Assembly (NCBI RefSeq): GCF_003991195.1
Contig: NZ_RCWL01000013.1
Coordinates: 1 to 64,000 of the forward strand
From: Gynurincola endophyticus
GTDB taxonomy: Bacteria > Bacteroidota > Bacteroidia > Chitinophagales > Chitinophagaceae
DNA length: 64,000 nucleotides
Direction: 5' to 3'
Below, in pieces: positions 43,910 to 54,168 of the stretch (position 1 is its first letter; every line of letters begins with the position of its first letter). Both the position numbers and the translations under genes were made by a program. Under the pieces are notes generated by a model. It ran no database searches and had not been told where the DNA came from. It saw nothing but the letters and a program-made list of their open reading frames with translations.

Positions 43910-46900
43910 TTATCCGATTTTATTTTCGGCTATATACTGACTGGGGCTCATTCCAAACTGTTTACTGAAATCTCTGGAAAAGTTGCTGCTATTACTATAA
44001 CCAACCATTGAAACTACTTCTTTAATTTTTAACCCGTCTCCAATCAACAGTTCTGCAGACTTTTTTAATCTTGCAGCAATAATTAATTCATTGGGTGATA
44101 AATCGGAGATAGCTTTTACTTTTCTATAAAAAGTAGCCCGGCTCATATTCATGAGTTTTGACAGCTTGTCAACATCCAGATCGGCATCTGTAATATTTTC
44201 AAGAATATATTGATGCAATGATTCAATAAATTGTTGATCTACTGAAGATAGTTTTGCTCCTTTTAAATTAATAACCGCCCCTTTTGAAAAGTATTCCTTA
44301 ATAATAGTTCTGTTTGCCAGCAGATTATTGATCTGAGCAGTGAGATGTTCAAGCGAAAAAGGTTTTTCAATATATGCATCGGCTCCAGCTTCCAGTCCTT
44401 CTATTTTTGAGTGAATTGTATTTTTAGCAGTCAGTAATACAACTGGTATGTGACTGTACTGAACATCACGTTTAATTTTTTTTGTGAGCTCTATACCATC
44501 CATCACCGGCATCATAATATCACTGATTACGATTTGTATGTTTTCTTTTTCGAGTATTTCTAATGCTTCTTTACCGTTATAAGCCGAATAGATACCGAAC
44601 TCATCTTTTAGTTCTTTTTGAAGAAAGCGTACTATTTCTTTCTGGTCTTCAACGATCAGTATTTTTATTTTGTTTTCATCAATTTCAATTACCTCTGCAG
44701 GTAATTGGTCATCTGTTATTTTATCGGTAAAGTGTATTTCTTCTTCCTGATGGATAGGAATTGTTAACATGAACTCATTGAGGGTATCTTCCGTATTTCT
44801 TAGAACGAGTGAGCCATTGTGTAATTCAGCTAAAGACCGGGCTAGCGACAATCCGATTCCTGTGCCCGCAGCTTTGTCGGTTTCTTTGATTCTGTAAAAT
44901 GGCTCAAAGATTTTTTCTTTTAATGATTCGGGTATTTTATAGCCATCGCTTTTTACACCGACTTCAAAAGACGTTGCATCACTGTAGAATGGAAACAACT
45001 TAACGGTTATTTTTTTGTCAGCGTATTTGATAGCATTATTGATCAGATTGGTAATTATTTTTTTTAGTGCTTCCGGGTCTACATAAGCTAATAATGATAC
45101 ACGGGGAATTTCTAAATTCATCTCCAACTTCCGTTGCTCAGCGGCAGGTAAAAAACTTTGATACAATTCTCTTAGTAATTCGTTGATATCGGTATTGATA
45201 AAATTGAGCGTAAATTTATTAGCCTCCGCTTTACGGAAGTCTAACAATTGGTCGGTTAATTCAATGAGCCGATTGGTGTTCTTTTTCATCATTGACAAGT
45301 TTTCTTTGTAAAGAGAATCGTTTTCTAGATCGGCGTGGAGTTTATCCAGCGGCAGTTTTATCAAAGTTAAGGGAGTACGTATTTCATGGGCAATATTGGT
45401 AAAGAACTCAATTTTCGCATGATGGATTTCGCGTTCCTTTTCACGTTCTACAAATTCAAGTCTTCTTTTGGTTCGTTCTTCATGTGCCAGATTGTAATAT
45501 CTTATAATCAGGTATAGTACCGAAGCAATGATTAAAAAGTAAGCAAGGTATGCCCATCCGCTGAGATACCAGGGGGGGAGGATTTTTACCTGAATGCTGG
45601 TAATTGCTACATTATCATCTTCTACTGTTCTGCCTCCTTTCACCTTAAAAGTATAGGTTCCGGGTGATAGTTTAGTATAGTAAATAGTGCGATTGTTTTT
45701 TAAAAGTGTCCAATTATCATCCACACCTTCCATCTTATACAGGTATTCATTTTTTTCAGGAGTAATATAAGATAAGCAGGCTACATCAAAACTGATGTTT
45801 GAACTGTCATATGGCAGTGTTATGGATTGTGCGTAGAGAATAGACGACCCGGCAGGGTCTGTATTATCATGACTACTGATTGTAACATTGTTACTTTGAA
45901 ACCCTGTTATATAAATTGGTGGTTTGTAGCCAGTTTCTTCAATCTGGTCAGGATGAAAGCTGATCATTCCTTTTACTGTTCCAAAATAAATCGTACCGTC
46001 TTTAGACTGATAGCTTGAGTTATAATTGAACTGTTCTGTTAATAATCCGTCGCTGGTGGTATATACTTTGGTTTGACCGGTAGCGGGTTGATAATGTACC
46101 AGTCCTTTCGAAGTGGTGATCCAAAAGGTATGATGGCGGTCTTCAACAATTCTGAAAACCTGAAAATCGTTGAGTAGCCCAAGCTGTATGGTTTCAAACT
46201 GCCGGGTATTGTAGTTTAATTTTGATATACCCGATTCTGTACAAAACCAAAGGTCTCGATTACTATCCTGATAAACGTTGTTTACAAAGTTGCTGATTAA
46301 AGAATGTTTGTCGTTGGCATCATGTAAAAACTTTCCTGTTTCACCGGTCGTTTGATGGCGCCAGTAAATACCTCCGCCGTAACTTGCTACCCATAGAATA
46401 TTCTGATGATCTTCCAGCATGCTTTGAATGGGCACTGTAAAAAACGTATCATTTATAAAACGGTTGTTTTTCCGGTCATAGGTAGATAATCCGTTCCAGT
46501 TACCTACTAAGATTTCGTCTTTTTTTGTTTTATACAAGCTGACAATAAAGTTTCCGTTCAATGAACCTGGTTGTGGCCCGGTTTCATAATGACGGATAAC
46601 TTTGCCGGTTTTTATATCCATTACATCCAACCCATGCTCATAAGTACCTATCCATAATTCGTTTTTAAAAGCAATCAGGCCGTGAATATTCTGATAAGCA
46701 ATACTGCCGGGTTTACCGGAAGGAAGGTAGCTGGTGATTTGTCCGGTTTTTTTCTGAAGTTTATTGATGCCACCATCTTCGGTACCAATCCAGATATTAC
46801 CATAATCATCTTCGCATATTTCATGTACAATGCTGCCACTTAATTGATTTTTAGAAGCGCTGGGATAGTATTTCTGAAAATAATTGAGTGCCGGGGCATA

Positions 46901-47854
46901 ATAGTTAATACCACCGGAGAAGGTACCAATCCAGATTGCCCCTTCCTTATCTTTCCATAATGCATAAATAACATTATCGGTAAGTGCGTAAGGGTTGGCG
47001 TATTCTTTTATGATTTTCCGGGAACTGTGTTTTTTCAGATCTAATATGAATAAACCGATTTCTGTTCCTATCCAGTATGTATCTTCTTCCTGATGAATAA
47101 TGGCGTGTATCTGATGAGGTACATGATCAGGCAGTAATGATTGTAATTTTTTACTTTTCAGCTCAAACAGATACAGGTTATTCATGGTACCGATCAATAG
47201 GGTTGAATCATTGACAGGATGAATTTTCTGAATGGTATTAATGGACACCCCTTTGTTAATGCCGGTTAAGTCAAATGTTTGAAGTGATTTACCTTCCAGG
47301 TTAATTTGTGTGATGGTTCCGTTTCTGTTTGCCACCCAGATAGATTGCCGGCTGCCGAATGCAAAAGCCGAAAGCTCCCCGAATTGTTGCAATACAAAAC
47401 TGATTTTTCTTTTTTGTATGTTTAAACGGTATAGTTTCTGGTTAGAAATAAACCACATTTCGCCTTTACTGTCAGACTGGATATCTGTAACAAAAGGATG
47501 TTCGGAAAAAACCAGTTCAAATGATTCGGTACGGGGTGTATAATGATAGATTCCTTTGTAGGTACCGATCCATAAGTTCTGGCTGCTGTCTTCGCTGATA
47601 GAGGTAATGGAATGATTGCCGATACTATTCGGATCGTTCTGATCTGAACGGTAAACCTTGAAATGATTTCCGTCGAATCTGTTCAGTCCATTTCTGGTAC
47701 CAAACCAGATAAAACCTTTGCTATCCTGTAAAATTGCTGTAATAGTATTGCTCGACAAACCATTGTCGACCTGGTAATTCTTAAAATAAACCTGCTGTCC
47801 TTTTACTGAAAAAGGAAGGATTAAAAGAATAATATAAAGATAGAGTCGTGTCAA
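43910..47854 (-). CDS. Hybrid two-component system regulator (HTCS)
   Basis: A 1,314-residue one-protein signalling system. After the signal peptide (about 1-19), many Reg_prop beta-propeller blades (recurring FIWFGTRNGLNRFDG, LWIGTYKGIY patterns) and a Y_Y_Y domain (about 690-760) form the periplasmic sensor. A membrane helix follows near 775-795, then HisKA (H823 in HEIRTPLTL), HATPase (N-box near 938, GTGIGLS near 997), a receiver (D1112 in SDIMMPVMDG) and an AraC-type HTH (1236-1314). Such proteins sense oligosaccharides directly and activate the adjacent PUL. It is divergent from the SusC gene 190 bp away, the usual position for a dextran or starch PUL regulator. Confidence 0.95.
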   Translation of the reverse strand: MTRLYLYIILLILPFSVKGQQVYFKNYQVDNGLSSNTITAILQDSKGFIWFGTRNGLNRFDGNHFKVYRSDQNDPNSIGNHSITSISEDSSQNLWIGTYKGIYHYTPRTESFELVFSEHPFVTDIQSDSKGEMWFISNQKLYRLNIQKRKISFVLQQFGELSAFAFGSRQSIWVANRNGTITQINLEGKSLQTFDLTGINKGVSINTIQKIHPVNDSTLLIGTMNNLYLFELKSKKLQSLLPDHVPHQIHAIIHQEEDTYWIGTEIGLFILDLKKHSSRKIIKEYANPYALTDNVIYALWKDKEGAIWIGTFSGGINYYAPALNYFQKYYPSASKNQLSGSIVHEICEDDYGNIWIGTEDGGINKLQKKTGQITSYLPSGKPGSIAYQNIHGLIAFKNELWIGTYEHGLDVMDIKTGKVIRHYETGPQPGSLNGNFIVSLYKTKKDEILVGNWNGLSTYDRKNNRFINDTFFTVPIQSMLEDHQNILWVASYGGGIYWRHQTTGETGKFLHDANDKHSLISNFVNNVYQDSNRDLWFCTESGISKLNYNTRQFETIQLGLLNDFQVFRIVEDRHHTFWITTSKGLVHYQPATGQTKVYTTSDGLLTEQFNYNSSYQSKDGTIYFGTVKGMISFHPDQIEETGYKPPIYITGFQSNNVTISSHDNTDPAGSSILYAQSITLPYDSSNISFDVACLSYITPEKNEYLYKMEGVDDNWTLLKNNRTIYYTKLSPGTYTFKVKGGRTVEDDNVAITSIQVKILPPWYLSGWAYLAYFLIIASVLYLIIRYYNLAHEERTKRRLEFVEREKEREIHHAKIEFFTNIAHEIRTPLTLIKLPLDKLHADLENDSLYKENLSMMKKNTNRLIELTDQLLDFRKAEANKFTLNFINTDINELLRELYQSFLPAAEQRKLEMNLEIPRVSLLAYVDPEALKKIITNLINNAIKYADKKITVKLFPFYSDATSFEVGVKSDGYKIPESLKEKIFEPFYRIKETDKAAGTGIGLSLARSLAELHNGSLVLRNTEDTLNEFMLTIPIHQEEEIHFTDKITDDQLPAEVIEIDENKIKILIVEDQKEIVRFLQKELKDEFGIYSAYNGKEALEILEKENIQIVISDIMMPVMDGIELTKKIKRDVQYSHIPVVLLTAKNTIHSKIEGLEAGADAYIEKPFSLEHLTAQINNLLANRTIIKEYFSKGAVINLKGAKLSSVDQQFIESLHQYILENITDADLDVDKLSKLMNMSRATFYRKVKAISDLSPNELIIAARLKKSAELLIGDGLKIKEVVSMVGYSNSSNFSRDFSKQFGMSPSQYIAENKIG

Positions 47855-48044
47855 TTGCTTTAAATTCTGGTATCAGCATGTATATTAAAAATAATTCCTC
47901 TACCTCAAATTTAATAATTCAGATTGATACGGGATGATAAGTAATTGAAACGCTCTGAACAGCCCGATTTAACAATTTTAATTTTATTTGTAGTGTTTTC
48001 GCATTTCATTAGTCAAACTTTCTAAATACCAAAACGATTGCATT

Positions 48045-51000
48045 ATGCAAAATTGCCAGTTACGGTCATTGATAGCATGGATGCTCATCATCCTTTCTTC
48101 TCAAGTATCATTTGCACAAAACGCTGCCATTGGTGGTACGGTTCGCTCTACAGACGATAAACCTATTGAGGGGGTATCGGTTAAAAGGGGGAGTTCCAAC
48201 TCGGGCGTGTCTTCAGACAAAGAAGGCCGTTTCTCTATTAATGCTGCAGTGGGTGATACCTTATTCTTTTCTCATGTTGAATACGAACCTTTTCAGACGG
48301 TCGTTTCTGCCACTACCGATTTAAACATTGTACTGCAAACCAAATCTACTTCGCTCGAGAGTGTAGTTGTGATTGGTTATGGTACGCAAAAAAGAAGAGA
48401 TTTAACGGGTTCGGTTGCTTCTGTTAACGGAAAAGACCTTGAGTCGCTACCCGTTCCGAATGTCGGTGAAGCCTTACAGGGCCGGGCTGCAGGAGTACAA
48501 ATTGTTTCTGCCGGCGCACCGGGAAGCAATGTTACTATCCGGGTAAGAGGTACTGGTACCATTAATAATAGTGACCCCTTATTAGTGGTAGATGGTGTAC
48601 CTACAGATCTTTCTTTAAACAATTTCAGTTCAGACGATATAGCGAGCATTGAAGTGTTGAAAGACGCTTCCGCAGCAGCTATTTACGGATCAAGAGGTGC
48701 GAATGGAGTGGTATTGATTACCACTAAGCGTGGTACAAGCGGCAGAAGTCAACTCGATTTTAAATCATTTGCCGGTGTACAAAGTAAAACTGCTGACGTA
48801 AATATGTTGAATGCCTATCAGTTCGCTTCCTTACATAACGAAATGATGGCGAACAATGGTCAGGCACAGAATCCCGCTTTTGCAGATCCATTATCCTTAG
48901 GAACCGGAACAAACTGGTTGAACGCCATGTTCAGAGCAAATGCACCGCTTCAAAGTCATACACTGGCTTATTCCGGCGGTAGTAATAAATCTACCTACTA
49001 CGTTTCCGGTAATGTTTTTCAACAAGACGGTATCGTTATTAATACCAACTATAAAAGATATACTGTACAGTTTAACTCTACTTCTAAAGTGTATGACTGG
49101 TTACAGTTCGGAAATAACTTTACTTTAAACCATGATGTAAAGTCAAACGGTTCTTATGATATCCGTAATGCCATGCTGGCTTTACCTACACAATCTATTT
49201 ACAATAATGACGGTTCGTGGGCTGGTCCGGTAGGACAGGCTTCATGGGTAGGAGATGTGGCAAACCCTATCGGAAAAGCCACTTTAAATACTAATGTAAC
49301 CAAAGGTTATAATGTTTTAGGTAATATCTGGGGAGAGGTAAAACTGTTTCCGGGTTTAAAGTTTAAAACAACAGGAGGTATTCAGGCTTCTTTCTGGGAT
49401 AATAAAAATTGGGCACCGGCTTATAACTGGCAGCCGATAGCACAGGAAATGAGTTATCTGGGCCAGAGCTACAATAAAGCCATTACTTATCTCTGGGATA
49501 ACTATTTCACTTATGATACTTATCTGGGTGACGCTCATAAGTTAAGTGTAATGGCGGGTACCAGTGCTCAAACCAACAGATTTGATTACATGAACGGATC
49601 TATTCAACAGTTTGCAAGTAATGTAACGCAACAGTTGAATAGCGGAACTTTATTGCCCACCGTTGGTGGTAATGCAAATGAATGGGCATTGTTATCGTAC
49701 ATGGGTAGAGTGAATTATGCTTTCAATGATAAATTACTGGCAACAGTAACAGTACGCAGAGATGGTTCTTCACGATTCGGAAAAAATAATCGTTGGGGAA
49801 CATTCCCCTCTGCCTCTATCGCCTGGAGAGTATCTGACGAACCTTTCCTGAGCGATATCAGCTGGTTAAATGACCTGAAAATCCGTGCCGGTTATGGCGT
49901 TACCGGTAATCAGAATATCGGTAACTACTCATTTGCTTCAGTATACAAAACGGTACAATACAATTTTAACGGACAGGCGGTCAGTGCTATCGTTCCGGAT
50001 ATGATTCCAAACCCTGGTATCAGATGGGAGCGTGTAGAGCAATCTAACCTGGGTATCGACGCAACTTTATTCAATAAAAGAATAAATGTAATGGTTGATT
50101 TGTATATTAAAAATACTAACGATATGCTGGTTCCGATGTCAGTACCTATTTCAACCGGCTATTCTGATATCAATGTTCCACAGATCAACTTAGGTAAAGT
50201 TCAGAATAAAGGTGTAGAGATTGCGATCAATTCTACGAACCTTGAAGGTAAGTTAGGCTGGACGACCAACTTTAATATTTCATTCAATCAAAACAGAATT
50301 CTCCGTTTGAATGATACTATTCCGATGTATACAGGAAGTATCGGTTTAAGCCAGAACCTGACTATTCAACATCCGGGCGGATATCCGATCAATGAATTTT
50401 ATGGCTTTGTGACCAATGGAATTTTCCAGAATCAGGGTGAAGTAGACAGATATGCTGTACAAATTCCCGGATCCGATCCTTTTAACAGAACCTCACCCGG
50501 TGATATCCGTTTTAAAGATTTAAATAATGATGGCGTAATAGATGATGATGACAGAACTTTCTTAGGAAACCCTAATCCTACTGTTATTTTCGCCATGAAC
50601 AATACATTTACCTATCAGGCATTTGATCTGTCAGTGTTTTTACAGGGCGTGGCCGGAAATAAGATCTTTAATGCAAACAGAATTTATACAGAAGGTATGG
50701 CAGTCGCATATAATCAAACCACTGCAGTACTGGATCGCTGGAGAGGCGAAGGAACCAGCCATGTGATGCCAAGAGCTGTTTATAATGATCCTAACAAAAA
50801 CGCAAGAATCTCTGATCGTTTTATTGAAGACGGATCTTACTTCCGCATAAAGAATGTAACCTTAGGATATACATTGCCCAAATCTGCTCATTCAAAATCA
50901 GTCATCAACAATTTAAGAGTGTATTTGTCTGCACAGAACTTATTCACTTTTACCAAATACACAGGATTTGATCCTGAAGTTGGTGCAAATGGTATTGACT

Positions 51001-51056
51001 TAAATGTTTATCCTGTAACCAGAACCATCAGTGCAGGTTTACAATTAACCTTTTAA
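48045..51056 (+). CDS. SusC-family TonB-dependent transporter of the dextran-type PUL
   Basis: A 1,003-residue outer-membrane transporter with a signal peptide (about 1-25, ending SFAQ) and a carboxypeptidase-regulatory-like domain (IGGTVRSTDDKPIEGVSVKR). The SusC plug has VVVIGYGTQKRRDLTGSV, VGEALQGRAAGVQIVS and ASAAAIYGSRGANGVVLITT, and the barrel ends in ISAGLQLTF. It has no STN domain, so unlike the other SusC in this window it does not signal to a FecR; HTCS control takes over. It forms a pair with the SusD encoded 12 bp later and should import isomalto-oligosaccharides (from context). Confidence 0.95.
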   Translation: MQNCQLRSLIAWMLIILSSQVSFAQNAAIGGTVRSTDDKPIEGVSVKRGSSNSGVSSDKEGRFSINAAVGDTLFFSHVEYEPFQTVVSATTDLNIVLQTKSTSLESVVVIGYGTQKRRDLTGSVASVNGKDLESLPVPNVGEALQGRAAGVQIVSAGAPGSNVTIRVRGTGTINNSDPLLVVDGVPTDLSLNNFSSDDIASIEVLKDASAAAIYGSRGANGVVLITTKRGTSGRSQLDFKSFAGVQSKTADVNMLNAYQFASLHNEMMANNGQAQNPAFADPLSLGTGTNWLNAMFRANAPLQSHTLAYSGGSNKSTYYVSGNVFQQDGIVINTNYKRYTVQFNSTSKVYDWLQFGNNFTLNHDVKSNGSYDIRNAMLALPTQSIYNNDGSWAGPVGQASWVGDVANPIGKATLNTNVTKGYNVLGNIWGEVKLFPGLKFKTTGGIQASFWDNKNWAPAYNWQPIAQEMSYLGQSYNKAITYLWDNYFTYDTYLGDAHKLSVMAGTSAQTNRFDYMNGSIQQFASNVTQQLNSGTLLPTVGGNANEWALLSYMGRVNYAFNDKLLATVTVRRDGSSRFGKNNRWGTFPSASIAWRVSDEPFLSDISWLNDLKIRAGYGVTGNQNIGNYSFASVYKTVQYNFNGQAVSAIVPDMIPNPGIRWERVEQSNLGIDATLFNKRINVMVDLYIKNTNDMLVPMSVPISTGYSDINVPQINLGKVQNKGVEIAINSTNLEGKLGWTTNFNISFNQNRILRLNDTIPMYTGSIGLSQNLTIQHPGGYPINEFYGFVTNGIFQNQGEVDRYAVQIPGSDPFNRTSPGDIRFKDLNNDGVIDDDDRTFLGNPNPTVIFAMNNTFTYQAFDLSVFLQGVAGNKIFNANRIYTEGMAVAYNQTTAVLDRWRGEGTSHVMPRAVYNDPNKNARISDRFIEDGSYFRIKNVTLGYTLPKSAHSKSVINNLRVYLSAQNLFTFTKYTGFDPEVGANGIDLNVYPVTRTISAGLQLTF

Positions 51057-51068
51057 AAAGTAGATGCA

Positions 51069-52568
51069 ATGAAAAAGTTACTATATATATCACTATTCAT
51101 TACCGGAAGCGGTTTAGTAAGTTGTAATAAATTTTTAGATAAATATCCCCTTGATTCGGTGAATACCGAAAATTACTGGCTCACTGAAAGTGACGCCATC
51201 AGTGCAATCAACGGCGCTTATCAACCGTTGCAATGGCCGAAATTGTATAATATGCGTATCTGGACAACTGACATCTGGGCGAACAACAGCATCGTAGGTG
51301 CAGGTGGTGGTACCGATGGTATCGAAACGGTAGATATTGCCAATTTTGTTACCACAACCGATAATGCAGCAGCACTTGATATCTGGAGAGGACCAGCTCC
51401 GGGTATTTTACGCGCTAACCTGGTAATTGAAAATGTACCGGGAATGAACATCAATGCTGAGGTAAAAAACAGAGTGGTAGGAGAAGCAAAATTTCTCAGA
51501 GGATTATACTACTTTTTATTAGTACAACTATTCGGGGATGTTCCTTTAATTACTGTAGGACAAACTCCTGATGATGATCTTCGGCCAGCCAGAACTTCAA
51601 AAGATGTTGTATACAATCAGATCATTACTGATCTTAAAGACGCAGTACAATTACTACCAGACAGAGCTCAGTATGCTGCAAAAGACATTGGCCGTGCTTC
51701 GAAAGGAGCTGCCATGGGCTTGTTGGCAAAAGTATACCTTACGTTAAAGAACTATCCTGAAGTAATCAGATTATGTGAAGATATCAATACATTGCAATAT
51801 CAGTTGAACACAGATTATTCAGATAACTTCAACGTCAGAACAGAAAACTCTATCGAGTCATTATTCGAAGTTCAATATATCGGTAAAACAAGTTTCGGTT
51901 TCTGGGATAACGAAAACCAGTCAAGTTGGTTAAGTACTTTCATGGGCCCCCGCAATAGCAATTTTGTAGCAGGTAGTTATGGATGGAATCAACCTACCGA
52001 AGAATTTGTAAGCGCATATGAAACCGGAGATGTTAGAAAAGCGAAAACAATTTTATACGCCGGCGGGCCAACATTCGATGGCAATACTTATCAGGCTACC
52101 TATTCTACTACCGGATATAATGTAAGAAAGTTTTTAGTAACCAAAGGCGACTCTCCTGATTATGATACGAATCCTCTGAACTTTCCCGTATTAAGATTCG
52201 CAGATATACTCTTGATGTGGGCCGAAGCATTAAACGAATCAGGAAGAACAAATGATGCACAGGCACTGGCTACGGGTATCAATACCGGAGGCCCTTTAAA
52301 CAGAGTAAGGTTAAGAGCCGGATTAAATAATGTGCAAGGTTTAGACCAGGTGGCGCTCAGAGAAAAAATCAGACATGAAAGAAGAATGGAACTGGCATTC
52401 GAAGGACACCAATGGTTTGATCTGATCAGATATGATAACGGTGCTTACGCATTAAACTTTTTCCACAACATCGGAAAAACAAATGCAGCAGCCAAACACC
52501 TGTTATTGCCGATTCCTCAAAGGGAAAGAGACGCAAATCCAAACCTGCAACAAAACAACGGTTACTAA
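51069..52568 (+). CDS. SusD-family glycan-binding lipoprotein
   Basis: A 499-residue lipoprotein (lipobox GLVSC, acylated C19) of the RagB/SusD family, with the conserved start KFLDKYPLDSVNTENYW, the TPR core (VVGEAKFLRGLYYFLLVQLF) and the C-terminal IRHERRMELAFEGHQWFDLI with LLLPIPQRERDANPNLQQN. It sits over the SusC barrel and binds the imported glycan, here presumed an alpha-1,6-glucan. It is in the same operon as SusC and the SusE/F-like gene that starts 27 bp later. Confidence 0.95.
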   Translation: MKKLLYISLFITGSGLVSCNKFLDKYPLDSVNTENYWLTESDAISAINGAYQPLQWPKLYNMRIWTTDIWANNSIVGAGGGTDGIETVDIANFVTTTDNAAALDIWRGPAPGILRANLVIENVPGMNINAEVKNRVVGEAKFLRGLYYFLLVQLFGDVPLITVGQTPDDDLRPARTSKDVVYNQIITDLKDAVQLLPDRAQYAAKDIGRASKGAAMGLLAKVYLTLKNYPEVIRLCEDINTLQYQLNTDYSDNFNVRTENSIESLFEVQYIGKTSFGFWDNENQSSWLSTFMGPRNSNFVAGSYGWNQPTEEFVSAYETGDVRKAKTILYAGGPTFDGNTYQATYSTTGYNVRKFLVTKGDSPDYDTNPLNFPVLRFADILLMWAEALNESGRTNDAQALATGINTGGPLNRVRLRAGLNNVQGLDQVALREKIRHERRMELAFEGHQWFDLIRYDNGAYALNFFHNIGKTNAAAKHLLLPIPQRERDANPNLQQNNGY

Positions 52569-52595
52569 TTTACTACTTACTCAATTTTGATTGTT

Positions 52596-54053
52596 ATGCA
52601 TACTCAAAATATTAATAAAAAATTACTCACCTTTTTAACCATCTGCTGCCTCTCGATCGTAGCCTGCTCAAAAGTAGACCGGATGATTCTGAATAAAGGT
52701 GAAACACCACTGGCTATCAGTGCAGATAAAAAAGAAATCGAACTGATCGAGAAAAATTTTAACGTTGACGGTGTGCAGTTTACCTGGACAACAGGTACTA
52801 ATGGAGGTACTGACCAGTCTATTGCTTATACCTTTGTTTTAGACATTGACGATGAAACTAAAACCAATCCGATTATAGTTTCACTGGGAAAGGCTAGTTA
52901 TAATTACAAATACACGGTACAAGAACTGAACCAGTTACTGGTTGACAGATGGGGAATTACACCCGGAAATACCGTATCTCTAAAAGCCAAAGTGTATAAC
53001 TCATTAGGAACAGCTACTACTTTTCACGATTCAACAGATTGGTATAATATATCTGTAAAAACATATATACCTGTTACTAAAACTTTATATCTCATCGGAG
53101 ATGCAGCTCCGGCAGGCTGGAGTGCTGATAATGCACCCGCAATGGATTTAAGTGCTGTAGCTCCAGGTAAATTTACCTGGAGAGGAATTTTAAATGCCGG
53201 CGCATTGAAATTCATTACTACTCAGGGAGAATTTGTTCCCAGTTATAATAAAGGTCAGAACGATTTTTCACTGGTGTACAGAACCTCATTTGATCAACCT
53301 GATGAAACATTTTTAATTGAAGAAGGTGGACTTTATGAGGTGAGTATAGACTTATTGCATCTTACTATCAGTATTGCTGCTTCTGCAGAACCTGCTTACA
53401 GCAGACTATGGATGCTGGGTGATGCGATTCCTACAGGATGGAATATTGACGATCCGGCTGAAATGCGCGTAGATGAATCTAACAAGTTTGTGTTTACGTA
53501 TAATGAAGTATTGAGTGTGGGAGAATTTAAAATACCGGTTGCTACAGGAAACTTTTCAACCGATTATTATATGCCACTCGAAAATAATCCTGCTCTTTCA
53601 GAAACCGGTGCTCAATTAGTAGTGGGAGGTAACCCTGATTATAAATGGAAAATTACTGAGGCAGGTCCTTATAAAATTAAACTAAACATTCAGGTACCAT
53701 CTATCTCTATCGAGAAGTTTGTACCGTTCGAAAAAATTTACATGGTAGGAGATGCTTCACCTGCAGGTTGGAATATAGATAATCCGTTCGAACTAACTAA
53801 AAACCCGAATGACCCTTATGAATTCACCTTTGAAGGAACACTGAACGTAGGTGAATTCAAATTACCCGTAGAAAAAGGAAATTGGGGAGGAGACTTCTTT
53901 ATGCCGGTGATGAACTATCAGGACTTAAGCAAAACAGAAATGAAATTTGTACCGGGAGGTTCTCCTGATAACAAATGGAAAATAAACGAAGCAGGAACTT
54001 ACAAAATAGTAATCAATCAATTCTATGAAACGATTGTGATTACGAAATTATAA
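52596..54053 (+). CDS. SusE/SusF-like surface glycan-binding lipoprotein with three tandem modules
   Basis: A 485-residue lipoprotein (lipobox SIVAC, acylated C24). An N-terminal SusE-type domain (about 25-150) is followed by three tandem starch-binding-like modules, each opening with a near identical motif: KTLYLIGDAAPAGW, SRLWMLGDAIPTGW and EKIYMVGDASPAGW. The module count matches SusF more than SusE. The modules also share a later WKITEAGPYKI-type strand. It should bind the polymer at the surface without catalysis. The ATG at 52596 is preferred over the upstream TTG at 52587. Confidence 0.88.
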   Translation: MHTQNINKKLLTFLTICCLSIVACSKVDRMILNKGETPLAISADKKEIELIEKNFNVDGVQFTWTTGTNGGTDQSIAYTFVLDIDDETKTNPIIVSLGKASYNYKYTVQELNQLLVDRWGITPGNTVSLKAKVYNSLGTATTFHDSTDWYNISVKTYIPVTKTLYLIGDAAPAGWSADNAPAMDLSAVAPGKFTWRGILNAGALKFITTQGEFVPSYNKGQNDFSLVYRTSFDQPDETFLIEEGGLYEVSIDLLHLTISIAASAEPAYSRLWMLGDAIPTGWNIDDPAEMRVDESNKFVFTYNEVLSVGEFKIPVATGNFSTDYYMPLENNPALSETGAQLVVGGNPDYKWKITEAGPYKIKLNIQVPSISIEKFVPFEKIYMVGDASPAGWNIDNPFELTKNPNDPYEFTFEGTLNVGEFKLPVEKGNWGGDFFMPVMNYQDLSKTEMKFVPGGSPDNKWKINEAGTYKIVINQFYETIVITKL

Positions 54054-54168
54054 GACTAACTAAATGAAAATGTAAGAGGGTGACAATAAAAGGTGATAAA
54101 AATACCAAAGGTTTTCATCCTCTTACTACTTTTCATCTCAAATCGTTCATTGAATAATCCGACAAATA

